Shown here: in pieces, positions 18,220 through 27,735 of the stretch
Numbering within the stretch: position 1 is the first letter of the stretch
Layout: each line of letters opens with the position of its first letter
Assembly (NCBI RefSeq): GCF_011634775.1
Contig: NZ_JAALXT010000008.1
Location: 62,001 to 126,000, forward strand
Direction: 5' to 3'
DNA length: 64,000 nt
Source: Thalassoroseus pseudoceratinae
Lineage (GTDB): Bacteria; Planctomycetota; Planctomycetia; Planctomycetales; Planctomycetaceae
Notes under the pieces: model-generated
What the model saw: only the letters and a program-made list of their open reading frames with translations
What the model was told of the DNA's origin: nothing
The model's database searches: none
Position numbers and translations under genes: made by a program

Positions 18220-19167
18220 ATGTCAAAGCGCTCCCGAAAACACGGTTTCACTCTGATTGAGTTGCTGGTCGTCATTGCGATCATTGCGATCTTGATTGCC
18301 CTTCTGCTGCCCGCCGTCCAAGCGGCTCGCGAAGCGGCTCGCCGTTCGCAGTGTATTAACAACCTCAAACAATGGACGCTGGCCTGCCACAACTTCGCCG
18401 ACATCAACAACGGATATTTCCCATTGGGTGGGATGAACTCCTTGGGCACGGTGGAGAACGGACGACAACACCAACGCATTAGCTGGCCGGTTTTCTTGTG
18501 GCCATTCATTGAGCAAGTCAACCTCTACGAACAGTACGATTTTGCTCAACCGTTCTACTTGGCCCCGAATATGTCTACGCAACGGGTCCACATTCCGGCT
18601 TACACCTGCCCGTCCGATTCCAGTCGCCCCGAACAAGCAAATTCGGACACCTATTGGCGAGTCATGGGCAACTACGTGGCTAACATGGGCAACACTCACT
18701 TGCACCAGAACGCCGCCGACCAAGCGATTTTCACCGGTGCCCCATTCGGGATTCGTCACGTGTATTCGATGAATCACTTCACCGACGGTTTGTCCAACAC
18801 GGCGTGTTTCTCGGAGATTATCATTGGTGCTCCCGGTGAACTCACCGACAACCGAGGCGACTTGCTGAACGACGAAGGTAGCCCCGGCTTCATGTCGATC
18901 CTCACGCCGAACTCGTCCAGCCCGGATCAATGCCGCAAGTGTAAAGATACGTCAGAAGACCCGAACCATGCGGATTACCGCGTCATTCCCTGTGCGGAAG
19001 TTGGCTCGAACCAACAGTACCAAATCGCTCCCCGGAGTCGTCACGCGGGCAGTGTGAACGCCAGCATGTGTGACGGATCGGTCCGGACGTTCTCGGACTC
19101 CATTTCCCAAAACGCCTGGGAAGCCGCCCTCTCCACACGCGGTGGCGAAGTCGTTGAACTTCCGTAG
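18220..19167 (+). CDS. DUF1559 prepilin-like protein (cassette 1)
   Basis: The 315-residue protein starts with a type IV prepilin leader: basic MSKRSRKHG, then [20 protein letters not shown], with cleavage expected between Gly and Phe and a Glu at position +5. [11 protein letters not shown] and NNLKQ follow, typical of PF07596 (DUF1559/SBP_bac_10). The C-terminal H-x-G region ([19 protein letters not shown]) is also typical. Such proteins are greatly expanded in planctomycetes and are thought to be surface pseudopilins. A Shine-Dalgarno (AAGGA) precedes the ATG. A lipoprotein gene follows after a hairpin. Confidence 0.93.
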   Translation: MSKRSRKHGFTLIELLVVIAIIAILIALLLPAVQAAREAARRSQCINNLKQWTLACHNFADINNGYFPLGGMNSLGTVENGRQHQRISWPVFLWPFIEQVNLYEQYDFAQPFYLAPNMSTQRVHIPAYTCPSDSSRPEQANSDTYWRVMGNYVANMGNTHLHQNAADQAIFTGAPFGIRHVYSMNHFTDGLSNTACFSEIIIGAPGELTDNRGDLLNDEGSPGFMSILTPNSSSPDQCRKCKDTSEDPNHADYRVIPCAEVGSNQQYQIAPRSRHAGSVNASMCDGSVRTFSDSISQNAWEAALSTRGGEVVELP

Positions 19168-19182
19168 GCACGATGATTTTCA

Positions 19183-19222
19183 AACGACCGTCCGTGCAAA
19201 TCGTTTGCGGACGGTCGTTTTC
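19183..19222 (+). terminator. hairpin terminator or attenuator between DUF1559 and lipoprotein genes
   Basis: AACGACCGTCCG (19183-19194) pairs perfectly with CGGACGGTCGTT (19208-19219) and a short T-rich end follows. It lies 15 bp after the DUF1559 stop and before the lipoprotein gene, so it could terminate most transcripts while letting some through. Confidence 0.75.
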
Positions 19223-19268
19223 CTATTCAAATGAATCAACTCCCCAGTGAAAGGGACGACAACCGAAA

Positions 19269-19694
19269 ATGAATCGATTAGCTTTAAGCGCTCTCGCTCT
19301 CATGGTCACAGTGGCTTTGAGCGGTTGCGGCGATAAATCTGAGAATGTCCAGATCACCGGAAAAATTTCCATCGACGGTGAACCCATTCCCAAAGGCACA
19401 ATTTCCTTTGTGTCTGCCGATGGGGAAACGCCTACCGGTGGCGGCGTCATCAAGGACGGAAGCTACACGGCACTCGTCCCGCCCGGCGACAAAGTGGTCT
19501 TGGTGTTGGGGAATAAAGTCGTCGGGAAAGAACCGCTCTACCAGGGAGTTCCCGACAGCCCAACGCGGGACAGCTACGAGAAGGTCACACCAGACGCCTA
19601 TAACGCCGCCCATCTCACACCGCTGAAAGCCACAATCACCGAATCCCAAGAGAATCTCGATTTCGAGCTCACTAAAGACGTGAAAACTAAATAA
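19269..19694 (+). CDS. small lipoprotein with carboxypeptidase-regulatory-like fold (cassette 1)
   Basis: The 141-residue protein has a lipoprotein signal (hydrophobic LALSALALMVTVA followed by LSGC with the lipidated Cys). The mature part shows the pattern ITGKISIDGEPIPKGTISFV ... DGSYTALVPPGDKVV, which matches the carboxypeptidase regulatory-like or transthyretin-type beta sandwich common in planctomycetes. The same kind of gene follows the other two DUF1559 genes here, implying a joint role at the cell surface. The function is unknown. Confidence 0.75.
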   Translation: MNRLALSALALMVTVALSGCGDKSENVQITGKISIDGEPIPKGTISFVSADGETPTGGGVIKDGSYTALVPPGDKVVLVLGNKVVGKEPLYQGVPDSPTRDSYEKVTPDAYNAAHLTPLKATITESQENLDFELTKDVKTK

Positions 19695-19741
19695 CGGCTG
19701 ATCGCCAACGTAAAGTCTGGTCAGAATTTGCCATAGATAAG

Positions 19742-19771
19742 GGCGGAGTTCTTCATGAGCTCCGTCTTTTT
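19742..19771 (+). terminator. rho-independent terminator
   Basis: GGCGGAG (19742-19748) pairs with CTCCGTC (19760-19766, one G-U pair), followed by TTTTT. It ends cassette 1. Confidence 0.75.
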
Positions 19772-19904
19772 CATGCGCAGCGACGAGTTTACGCCCTCGA
19801 TTCCGAGTTTTTTCCAAGATCTCGCTGAAAGGTGCGCAACTGGCGGGTTATGATGAATTCTTATTAGGAATCAATAGGCATCGAACAAGGGGTGGTTACC
19901 TGGA

Positions 19905-21443
19905 ATGAGTGCTTCCGTCGCGACTTTCCCTTCCGACTTTGAGTTACTCGGCCGATTTGTCGAACGCAAGGACCAGTCTGCCTTTACGGCCATTGTGCGT
20001 CGTCATGGGGGGATGGTACGCGGGGTGGCTCATCGAGTGTTGGGGGACCCGGCCGGTGCGGACGATGCGTTCCAAGCCACGTTTATTTCGCTCTCCAGAC
20101 ACGCACTTTCGCTGACGCAAACCGAGCAAACTCACGATTCGCTGTCGAGTTGGCTCTACCGCGTGGCTCACAATTCCGCTTTGCAGATCAAGCGAAAAGC
20201 GAAATCTCGTCGCCGATGCGAAACGACATTCGCCGAACACAAACAAGTCGAGGAACGAGAAAAAGAGTCTCGCGACGAATGGCTGCCGATCTTGGATGAA
20301 GAAATCGGTCAATTGCCCACGCGGTTTCAATCGCCGCTGGTGCTGTGCCATCTCGAAGGCCGAACCCAACAGGATGCCGCCGACGAACTCGGTTTGACCT
20401 ACGCCACGATTCGCCGTCGACTTCAGCAAGCCAAGCGTTTGTTGCGAGAACGATTGGTCAATCGTGGCATGTCGGACACCGGTGCCCTGCTCGCTGTCCC
20501 GTTGTTGGTCCGAGCAGCAGAGTTGTCCGCTGCACCATCGGCCTCGGTCATTCAACAGACGATCAGTGCGGCGATGTCGCAGTCCGCGTCTACTCCGGTC
20601 GCAACCGCCGCAGCGGTCGGTGGGCAATCGTTGCTGGCAAAAGCCGTCGGCGTGATGTCGTCCGGAAAATCCATGATGGCGTGCGGACTCACCCTCATCG
20701 GTGGACTCTCCGCCGGTCTGTTGGCTAGCAATTTCGATTGGAGCACCGTCCAAGACGGCATTTCCGCCCGCACCGCACCCGCGCCGGATCTTGATCCCAT
20801 CAACGACGAACACGCGAAGATCATCGCCGCAAACGATGCCTCTCCGACTCCCGAAGCGACACCGTTGGAGTCCTTCTCCGATCAGTTTGTCACAACCGAA
20901 CTTGGCCAAAATCCCTTGGAATTGATCTCCGCCAACGATCGGGAAGCGGTGGAGAAACCGTACTTGGCTGCTGCGTCGGAAGTCCCCGAGTTGCAACCAA
21001 TCGAAATCGACGACGAGAAACTCGACGATCAGATCGTCAACACGAATCAACCACCGCTCGATCTTCAGGAACCTGTCCAACCGGCATCGAACGAATCTCC
21101 GGAAACTTCCAAGACCAAAGCAAACGTAATCCGCAATGTCGTGACGGTTTTAGAAGATCAGAAACGTCGTCTTCACGAAGACCAATCCAACTCAGCGACG
21201 ACCCGCCGCCAAGTTCCGCCGGCCGAGAAAGTCTTTAAAGGCGTGATTGTGTTCGGTGCGAAAACTCACCGATTCTACACACCGGACGAAGCCGACAAAC
21301 TCTTGGAACGGTTGATCCAGCAGCCGGCACCGTCCGAAGATGTGGAGTTCCGAGCCGTCTTTCATATCGACGGTGTCGACCATGCCGCTACGGATTTCGG
21401 CCAGACACTCGACATTCTGCAACGCAAGCAATTTGTTCGTTAA
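19905..21443 (+). CDS. ECF-type RNA polymerase sigma factor with membrane anchor and long C-terminal extension
   Basis: Residues about 13-95 form sigma region 2 (ADDAFQATFISLSRHA) and about 127-182 form sigma region 4 (EGRTQQDAADELGLTYATIRRR). Unlike a normal 170-200 residue ECF factor, this protein has 512 residues. A membrane segment (about 256-276, CGLTLIGGLSAGLLASNF) and an acidic, proline-containing extension of about 235 residues follow. The topology suggests that the sigma domains are cytoplasmic and the extension periplasmic, so the protein may be its own signal receptor, as proposed for several planctomycete ECF groups. No anti-sigma gene adjoins it. Confidence 0.88.
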   Translation: MSASVATFPSDFELLGRFVERKDQSAFTAIVRRHGGMVRGVAHRVLGDPAGADDAFQATFISLSRHALSLTQTEQTHDSLSSWLYRVAHNSALQIKRKAKSRRRCETTFAEHKQVEEREKESRDEWLPILDEEIGQLPTRFQSPLVLCHLEGRTQQDAADELGLTYATIRRRLQQAKRLLRERLVNRGMSDTGALLAVPLLVRAAELSAAPSASVIQQTISAAMSQSASTPVATAAAVGGQSLLAKAVGVMSSGKSMMACGLTLIGGLSAGLLASNFDWSTVQDGISARTAPAPDLDPINDEHAKIIAANDASPTPEATPLESFSDQFVTTELGQNPLELISANDREAVEKPYLAAASEVPELQPIEIDDEKLDDQIVNTNQPPLDLQEPVQPASNESPETSKTKANVIRNVVTVLEDQKRRLHEDQSNSATTRRQVPPAEKVFKGVIVFGAKTHRFYTPDEADKLLERLIQQPAPSEDVEFRAVFHIDGVDHAATDFGQTLDILQRKQFVR

Positions 21444-21600
21444 GTGCATTCAATGACGGTCAGTTTGTGATTGACCGGTGGGAACGGTGGTCGAGACCGA
21501 CGATTCCGCCTAGAATCCGTCGTGGACCATGCCGATGCCAGTTTGCAGGGCGTGGAATCAGAAATCCATCGAGCACACTCCAACCCTCGAAACCGCTCCC

Positions 21601-22743
21601 ATGTCAACGACACTTTCGCCCGAACAAGCATCCTCGCAACTCGCGAACATTTCCGAGAAAGTCGCAGCCGGCGAACGGCTTTCGTTCGAGGACGGCATGT
21701 TCTTGGAAACCGAAACGGACTTGTTCACGCTGGGTCGATTGGCCAACCAGGTCCGCGAGCGGAAGAATGGCAACTTCGCGTACTACAACACCAACATTCA
21801 CTTAAATCCGACGAACGTGTGCGTTTATCGCTGCACGTTCTGCGCGTTCCGAGCGGACCTGCGAGCGGAGAAGGCATACACCTTCACAGACGAGATGATC
21901 CGAGATCGCGTCTTGGAAGCGAAGGCGAACGGAGCGACGGAAATTCACGTTGTCGGTGGCCTTCACCACCTGAAAAAGTTCGATTGGTACCTCAACGTCA
22001 TTCGTGTGATTCACGAGACGTGGCCGAAAATTCATATCAAAGCGTGGACGCCGGTCGAAATTGGTTGGTTCTGCAAACAAACGAAGCAGTCGATCCGTTG
22101 GGTGCTCGAAGAAATGCAAAAAGCCGGGCTGGGGAGTTTGCCCGGTGGTGGAGCGGAGATCTTCGATCCGGAAATCCGCAGCCAAATCTGTGAGCACAAA
22201 GCCGATGCCGACGTGTGGTTCGATGTCCATCGTGCGGCTCATGAACTCGGTTTGCGATCGAATGCCACGATGCTCTACGGACACATCGAGGGACCGGAGC
22301 ACCGCATTGACCACCTCTGCAAACTTCGCGATCTGCAGGACCAAACAGGCGGTTTCCAGACGTTCATTCCACTTGCGTTCCACCCCGAAAACACGGGCAT
22401 GGATCACTTACCGAAACCCAGCGGACTGCAAGATCTCAAGACCATCGCCATTTCCCGGTTGATGCTCGACAATTTCGACCACATCAAAGCCTATTGGATC
22501 ATGTTGGGTGAGAAAATCGCCCAAACCGCGTTGGCGTTCGGTGCCGATGACCTCGACGGCACCGTGGTTCACGAAATCATCTATCACGACGCTGGCGCGG
22601 AAACGCCGCAGGGCTTGGCGGTCGAGCAACTTCACTCCCTGATCCGCGAAGCTGGTCGGGAACCCGTCGAGCGAGACACCCTCTACCGCCGCGTCATCCG
22701 CGACGGAGCCGACTGGAACACCGGCGAACCATTGGGGGCATAA
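21601..22743 (+). CDS. mqnE: aminodeoxyfutalosine synthase (radical SAM), menaquinone synthesis
   Basis: The enzyme adds the adenosyl radical to chorismate-derived carboxyvinyl-oxybenzoate to make aminodeoxyfutalosine in the futalosine route to menaquinone. The ATG at 21601 gives 380 residues. The iron-sulfur motif CX3CX2C is at Cys74, Cys78 and Cys81 (CVYRCTFC). LPGGGAEIF and the C-terminal AYWIMLGEKIAQTALAFG and ADDLDGTVVHE are characteristic of MqnE. The frame extends to 21529, but the extra residues do not match the family. No other mqn gene is in the window. Confidence 0.93.
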   Translation: MSTTLSPEQASSQLANISEKVAAGERLSFEDGMFLETETDLFTLGRLANQVRERKNGNFAYYNTNIHLNPTNVCVYRCTFCAFRADLRAEKAYTFTDEMIRDRVLEAKANGATEIHVVGGLHHLKKFDWYLNVIRVIHETWPKIHIKAWTPVEIGWFCKQTKQSIRWVLEEMQKAGLGSLPGGGAEIFDPEIRSQICEHKADADVWFDVHRAAHELGLRSNATMLYGHIEGPEHRIDHLCKLRDLQDQTGGFQTFIPLAFHPENTGMDHLPKPSGLQDLKTIAISRLMLDNFDHIKAYWIMLGEKIAQTALAFGADDLDGTVVHEIIYHDAGAETPQGLAVEQLHSLIREAGREPVERDTLYRRVIRDGADWNTGEPLGA

Positions 22744-22826
22744 CTTCGATTCAACCGGCTTGAGTTGACTTTCCACTTTCGCCCGTTATCGTCGGATCAC
22801 TTTGTATTTGTTCCCAGACTGCGTTT

Positions 22827-22833
22827 GAGGAGG
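22827..22833 (+). promoter_or_regulatory. ribosome binding site that selects a GTG start
   Basis: GAGGAGG lies 5 bp before GTG at 22839. The first in-frame ATG is inside the conserved fold, so the GTG must be the start. Confidence 0.8.
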
Positions 22834-22838
22834 CAATC

Positions 22839-23240
22839 GTGCCCGCAACTTCTTCTATCCGCGTGCAGACGCTTGATCACGTGACGATTGTGGTCAAAGA
22901 CCTCGAACGCAGCCGACAGTTTTACTGCGATGTTCTCGGGATGGAGGAACAAGACCGCCCGAACTTCGCGTTCCAGGGAAGTTGGTTCCAAGCGGGTGAC
23001 ACTCAGATTCACACCATCTTGGAATTCGAAGATTCCGGCCCAGCGGGTGATGATGGCAAAAAATCGACGCGGGCCCATCACTTCGCGTTCCGTGTCGACG
23101 ACGCCAAAGCGGCCGCAGAACACCTGAAGGCGTGCGGCGTGCCATTCGTTGCCGGTCCCAAAGAACGCCCCGACGGAGCCGTGCAAACCTTCGTCACCGA
23201 TCCCGATGGCTACATTATCGAGCTGTGCTCCACCCCATAA
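22839..23240 (+). CDS. VOC/glyoxalase superfamily protein
   Basis: The 133-residue protein starts at GTG with a strong Shine-Dalgarno. QTLDHVTIVVKDLERSRQFY near the N-terminus and the C-terminal FVTDPDGYIIELCSTP are the two halves of a vicinal-oxygen-chelate fold. They supply probable metal ligands His (LDHV) and Glu (IIELC), with another His in the middle (HHFAFRV). It may be a glyoxalase, fosfomycin-resistance-like or dioxygenase-like enzyme; the substrate is unknown. It follows mqnE by 95 bp on the same strand. Confidence 0.85.
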   Translation: MPATSSIRVQTLDHVTIVVKDLERSRQFYCDVLGMEEQDRPNFAFQGSWFQAGDTQIHTILEFEDSGPAGDDGKKSTRAHHFAFRVDDAKAAAEHLKACGVPFVAGPKERPDGAVQTFVTDPDGYIIELCSTP

Positions 23241-23465
23241 CCGCTGTAGTCCGGCTATCCGGAATGGATGACCGAATTATCACAAGTGGTTTTCAGAAGT
23301 TAAGTAGCGTTGGCTAGCGAGAATGGCCTATAATCGGTTAGTGTCTCAAGTTTTCGTATTTATGGTAAACGCGGCTAATGACAGGGTTTCGGTGCCTTCG
23401 TAGCAAGTGCTCCCGAACCACGGTCAATTAACGCGAATAATAAAACGTCCAACGGACAGTGTTTG

Positions 23466-23669
23466 ATGTCGAATCTGTCGAAACGGATGGTGATCGTCTC
23501 CGGAATCGTCTCGCTACTTGTGGCGGTGGCGGCGATCCTGGATATCTTCATGGGGATACCGTTCTCATTCGGAACCCCGGACCGTCGCATGACGTTCGAT
23601 ATCACGCTGATTCTCGGCGCGATTGCCGCGTTGTATCTCTGCTGGGACACCTGGCGCGACGTGAAGTAA
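23466..23669 (+). CDS. small two-helix membrane protein
   Basis: From the ATG at 23466 the 67-residue product has two hydrophobic segments (VIVSGIVSLLVAVAAILDIF and ITLILGAIAALYLCW) joined by a short polar loop (GTPDRRMTFD), ending in the charged DTWRDVK. No family is recognised. It converges on the topoisomerase gene with 15 bp between the stops. Confidence 0.6.
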   Translation: MSNLSKRMVIVSGIVSLLVAVAAILDIFMGIPFSFGTPDRRMTFDITLILGAIAALYLCWDTWRDVK

Positions 23670-23684
23670 CCGCGTCCCAGCCGC

Positions 23685-25628
23685 TTACAAGTCGACGTCA
23701 TCCGCAAAACTGGCTTCATCCATGATCAGCCGGTAACGCTCGGAGGCATCTTTCCCAAGAAGCTGATGGAAGGTTTCGTCGGCCTCCACAAGGTTCTCGA
23801 TATCCACCCGGAGCAGGATCCGGTTCTCTGGATCGAGTGTGGTCTCTTTGAGCTGCTTGGCGTCCATCTCCCCAAGACCTTTGAACCGCACGATTTCCGG
23901 CTTCCGATTGGCCGCGAGACCGCTGAGAATTTCTTCCTTGTGGGCATCGTCGAGGGCGTAGAAATTGTCCCGACCGACGGAAATTCGATACAACGGCGGT
24001 TGAGCGATAAAAAGCTTTTCTTGACGGATCAGATCCTGCATGTGTCGGAAGAAGAATGTCAGTAGCAGCGTGCTAATGTGGTAGCCATCGCTGTCGGCAT
24101 CGGTCAGTAGGATGATCTTTCCATACCGTAGCCGACGGATGTCGAAGCTCGCTCCAATGCCGGTTCCCAGCGACTCGACCAAGTTGCTAACTTCCTGATT
24201 CTTCAGCATCTTGCTCAGACTGACGCCCTCGGTGTTGAGAATCTTCCCTTTCAGTGGCAGAACGGCTTGGTAACGGCTGTTCCGCCCCAGTGCCGCCGTC
24301 CCACCGGCGGAGTCCCCTTCGACGATGAACAACTCTCCCTCGTCGGGATTGCGACCGGAACAGTCGATGAGTTTTCCGGGAAGATTCGTTTTCTTTCCGC
24401 CAGCTTTTTTGCGGGTGACTTCATTGACCGCCGCTCGACTAGCTTCCCGGGCGCGGGCGGCAAGCACGATCCGTCCCAAAACCGCATCCGCAATGGAGGG
24501 ATTGCCGTTGAGCCAGTTCTCCAGCGTTGGTCGCACGAGACCGTCCACCGCACTCGACATTTCGGAGTTGTTCAGCTTCTCTTTGGTTTGCCCTTGGAAC
24601 ATCGGGTCGGAATGAAACGTGGAGAGAATCGCAACGACACCTTCACGGATGTCGTCATTCGTGATGCTCACACCTTTCGGTTTGATGTCGTGGACATCCA
24701 TGTAATTCCGAACGGCTTTGGCCACCCCACCCTTCAAACCACTTTCGTGCGTGCCGCCACCGTGTGTGCGAATACCGTTGACGTAACTGCGGATTTGCTC
24801 GTCGGTCGCTTCGGTCCACCGCAACACGACTTGTACCCCGATGCCGTCCTCGTCTTTTTCGGCACTGAAGAATGACTCATGAACCGGTCGCTTCTTGGCC
24901 TCGCCCGTCATCTTTTCGAGATACGCCGCGATGCCGTCGGGGTGGTGCAGTTCGTACTTTTCTTTCTTGACCTCATCCATGAAGGTGATTTGCAAACCAC
25001 CGTGAATGTAGGAAATATCCTCCAAGTGCTGACGGATGGTGTCGGCGTTGAACGTGGTGCGAGGGAAGATGGTCGCATCGGGACGGAAGAAGATCGTGGT
25101 GCCGCTCGTTCCCTGATACGATCGCAGTTTCTTTACGCGTCCCGTTGGCACGCCGCCCTCGTAGACTTGTTCCCACTCCGCCTTGTCGCGGCGGATGGTG
25201 GCGATCATCTCGGACGACAACGCATTCACCACCGACGAACCCACACCGTGCAACCCACCACTGCGGGCGTAGTTCTTGCTGCTGAATTTCCCCCCTGCGT
25301 GTAGCGTGGTGAGAATGACTTCCAGCGTTGATTTCTTTTCCTCAGGGTGTTTGTCGACCGGAATGCCGCGACCGTTATCACTGACTGTGATCGACGAGCC
25401 GTCCTTGTGCAACGTGACGGTGATTTTATCCGCTTCCCCAGCCAGATATTCGTCGACAGAGTTATCGACGATTTCCCACACCAAATGGTGCAAGCCTTTG
25501 GAGTCCACGCCACCAATGTACATCGCCGGGCGATGCCGTACGGCTTCGAGCCCCTTAAGAACGGTGATGTCCTGGCCGGTGTAATTTCCGTTCGTCTTCT
25601 TGACGCCTGTGGTCGCGGTGGTCGTCAT
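23685..25628 (-). CDS. parE: type IIA DNA topoisomerase B subunit, ParE-like
   Basis: The 647-residue protein has the GHKL ATPase domain (WEIVDNSVDE near 51-60, DNGRGIPVD near 84-92, GGLHGVGSSVVNALS near 124-138), the transducer domain, and a TOPRIM domain with EGDSAGG (437-443) and DADSDGYHI (510-518). The Ser in DADSDG and RFKGLGEM...QLKETTLDP are closer to ParE of topoisomerase IV than to GyrB (DADVDG). Together with an A subunit it relaxes and decatenates DNA using ATP. No A-subunit gene adjoins it, so the gyrase or topoisomerase IV assignment is a motif-level judgement. Confidence 0.85.
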   Translation of the reverse strand: MTTTATTGVKKTNGNYTGQDITVLKGLEAVRHRPAMYIGGVDSKGLHHLVWEIVDNSVDEYLAGEADKITVTLHKDGSSITVSDNGRGIPVDKHPEEKKSTLEVILTTLHAGGKFSSKNYARSGGLHGVGSSVVNALSSEMIATIRRDKAEWEQVYEGGVPTGRVKKLRSYQGTSGTTIFFRPDATIFPRTTFNADTIRQHLEDISYIHGGLQITFMDEVKKEKYELHHPDGIAAYLEKMTGEAKKRPVHESFFSAEKDEDGIGVQVVLRWTEATDEQIRSYVNGIRTHGGGTHESGLKGGVAKAVRNYMDVHDIKPKGVSITNDDIREGVVAILSTFHSDPMFQGQTKEKLNNSEMSSAVDGLVRPTLENWLNGNPSIADAVLGRIVLAARAREASRAAVNEVTRKKAGGKKTNLPGKLIDCSGRNPDEGELFIVEGDSAGGTAALGRNSRYQAVLPLKGKILNTEGVSLSKMLKNQEVSNLVESLGTGIGASFDIRRLRYGKIILLTDADSDGYHISTLLLTFFFRHMQDLIRQEKLFIAQPPLYRISVGRDNFYALDDAHKEEILSGLAANRKPEIVRFKGLGEMDAKQLKETTLDPENRILLRVDIENLVEADETFHQLLGKDASERYRLIMDEASFADDVDL

Positions 25629-25971
25629 GTCTTACGCTCGTATCCGTGAATCGATTCGAATCCGTTGAATTCGTCGGAGGTTTGACGTTTCACTTGATGG
25701 AGTGACGTCGGTTTTGAGTCTGCCGATTTTAGTTCATCGCATGCTGTAGTGGAATGCGATCATTCAATCCCCAACAGACTTCATGAACAGGAGAACCAGA
25801 AAATTTTGACAAGCCGCCATAACCGGCGGATAATCAACCATCATTTCACGGGGAGTTCTTCCCTCTTTATCTGTTCGCGTTCGCATGTTGCGGTTGGGGC
25901 CAACCGTCTTGTGCGGAAGGTCACAAACACCATTCGATCGCTGACGGACACTCTCGTTCGAGGAGACTGTC
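25629..25971. other. 343-bp divergent intergenic region
   Basis: It separates the minus-strand topoisomerase gene from the plus-strand membrane protein gene and should hold both promoters. A GAGGAG Shine-Dalgarno for the latter is at its right end. Nothing else is evident. Confidence 0.4.
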
Positions 25972-27717
25972 ATGTCACGTTCTGCGGGTCGATCGACGTC
26001 GTTGGTCCGGTATTTTGTCACTCACAACCCCTTCTATGCCATCAGTGCCGCATTGCTGATGTACTCGGTGCGTGCTGCGTACGGGGAGCTGGAAATTGGC
26101 ACCATCAATTGTTGGCTGATGATGGGCGTGCTGGCCGTTTACACACTCACGTTGGCCGGAATCGGAGTTCTGCTGGTGCGGTTGGGACAGGTGTGGGAAG
26201 ACGTGCGATCCGTCCTCCTATTGGTCCTGCTGATGTTTCTGGGCATCTCGATCAGTGCGGACGATCTGTTCGTGGCGATGGAATCCACAAGCGGTGGGGT
26301 CGCATTGATGGTGTTCGGCTATCTCTTTGCCGTCGTGGTCACGGAAGCCGTGTTGCGGCTCTCGCGGCTGCGGTTGAATTGGTTCTACCGCATTCCCTAC
26401 TACCTATTCTTGGCGTTGTTCTTTGTGACGCCATGGTTGATGTCGCCGGAGTTGCACCCTCGAAATGCCCGGACGACGGAATGGATGCTCTTGCTCTTCC
26501 CAACCGCAGTTGCCGGCGTGATCCTCACGTTGATTCCCGCCGTCCGACGCGGACCACGGGCCGTCGAAAACAACGGAACGCCCTGGCAGTGGCCGCTGTT
26601 TCCTTGGACGATTTTCGGACTCCTCATCGGTGGAGCCGTCCTGCGAAGTTACGCGCTCTCGTTGACCTTCGGACCGACCGGACCGATTTGGGTTTATCCG
26701 AGTTCCGGAGGACGGGCGATTGCATTCGCCACGGTTTGGGGCTCGTATTTTCTCGTACCGATCATCGCCGCCATAATGGTTTTATTGCTCGAAAACGGAA
26801 TTTGTCGAGGCAACCGCAAACTGACACAATCCACACTACTCGCCGCCCCACTCCTCCTCCTGTTCGCCATGCCGATTGGAGCCGGCCAGGTGTTTCGGTC
26901 GTTCTACTTCCATGTCACGTCGCAGATCGGATCGCCGATTTGGCTGTGCTTGGGCATCCTAGCGGCATTTTACGGCTACGCTTGGTTGCGAAAGGCAGCA
27001 CACGCCGAGTTCGGTTTCCTGGCGACACTCGCAATGGCAGCGGTCGTCACCCCGCACACCGTCGGTTTCCGAACGCTGTCAGAACCGAATCCGTATATGC
27101 TCGCAACTCTCGCGGCGTTGTTCGCCATTCGAGGGATTCGATCCCGATCTGCTTTCACCAGTTTTGTCGCAGTTTTGATTGCGTCATTCACAACTTGGAA
27201 ACTGCTTGAGGACTCCGCGTTCGCGTCGTATTCCGAGTTGGTTAGTGCGCATCTCCTGTGGATCGGCATGATCGGAATTGGCTTCTTGTACCGAGATCCC
27301 TTTGCACGACTGCTTCAGTTCCTGAGTGCAATGATGTTGCCTGTCGTGGCGGCGACAATCGTCGTGAACCCGAGTTTCTTTTCGCTCCCCCGAGCCTGGA
27401 ACGTGCCGTACGTGGGCGGCATGTTTCTCGCATTCGGTTTGATCGGCTGGGCGTTTCGCAGTCGCTGGTATCTGGCCGTTGCTGCGTTGGGTGTGCTGGC
27501 GGGAATCTACGAGGGCTTCGCGTTCGGATTCCGATCAGTGGCACAGAATGTCGGTTGGGCGGCGGTTTCGGCCTTCGCTTGGAGCGTTGGTGCCCTGCTC
27601 CTTGGGTTACTCGTAAGCATGTATAAAGCGAATCGGATTCCTCCTCGAATGATGGCTTGGTTCCCCGCATCTAATCCGGAACCAACAGCAATACCAAACG
27701 AGTTGCCCGACTCCTGA
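25972..27717 (+). CDS. large polytopic membrane protein, unknown function
   Basis: The 581-residue protein has well over ten hydrophobic segments spread along its length, with short polar loops and a soluble tail of about 30 residues (MMAWFPASNPEPTAIPNELP). There is no transporter, glycosyltransferase or protease motif that I recognise. The ATG is preceded by GAGGAG. It ends 18 bp before the convergent mgtE stop. It is a planctomycete membrane protein of unknown function. Confidence 0.7.
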   Translation: MSRSAGRSTSLVRYFVTHNPFYAISAALLMYSVRAAYGELEIGTINCWLMMGVLAVYTLTLAGIGVLLVRLGQVWEDVRSVLLLVLLMFLGISISADDLFVAMESTSGGVALMVFGYLFAVVVTEAVLRLSRLRLNWFYRIPYYLFLALFFVTPWLMSPELHPRNARTTEWMLLLFPTAVAGVILTLIPAVRRGPRAVENNGTPWQWPLFPWTIFGLLIGGAVLRSYALSLTFGPTGPIWVYPSSGGRAIAFATVWGSYFLVPIIAAIMVLLLENGICRGNRKLTQSTLLAAPLLLLFAMPIGAGQVFRSFYFHVTSQIGSPIWLCLGILAAFYGYAWLRKAAHAEFGFLATLAMAAVVTPHTVGFRTLSEPNPYMLATLAALFAIRGIRSRSAFTSFVAVLIASFTTWKLLEDSAFASYSELVSAHLLWIGMIGIGFLYRDPFARLLQFLSAMMLPVVAATIVVNPSFFSLPRAWNVPYVGGMFLAFGLIGWAFRSRWYLAVAALGVLAGIYEGFAFGFRSVAQNVGWAAVSAFAWSVGALLLGLLVSMYKANRIPPRMMAWFPASNPEPTAIPNELPDS

Positions 27718-27735
27718 TGACCGGGATTCATCAAA

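Noticed and set aside
25749-27209. Plus-strand 486-codon frame overlapping the polytopic membrane protein in another frame
   Set aside because: It has an Arg/His-rich composition, no ribosome binding site, and conflicts with the hydrophobic-helix pattern of the frame that starts at 25972.
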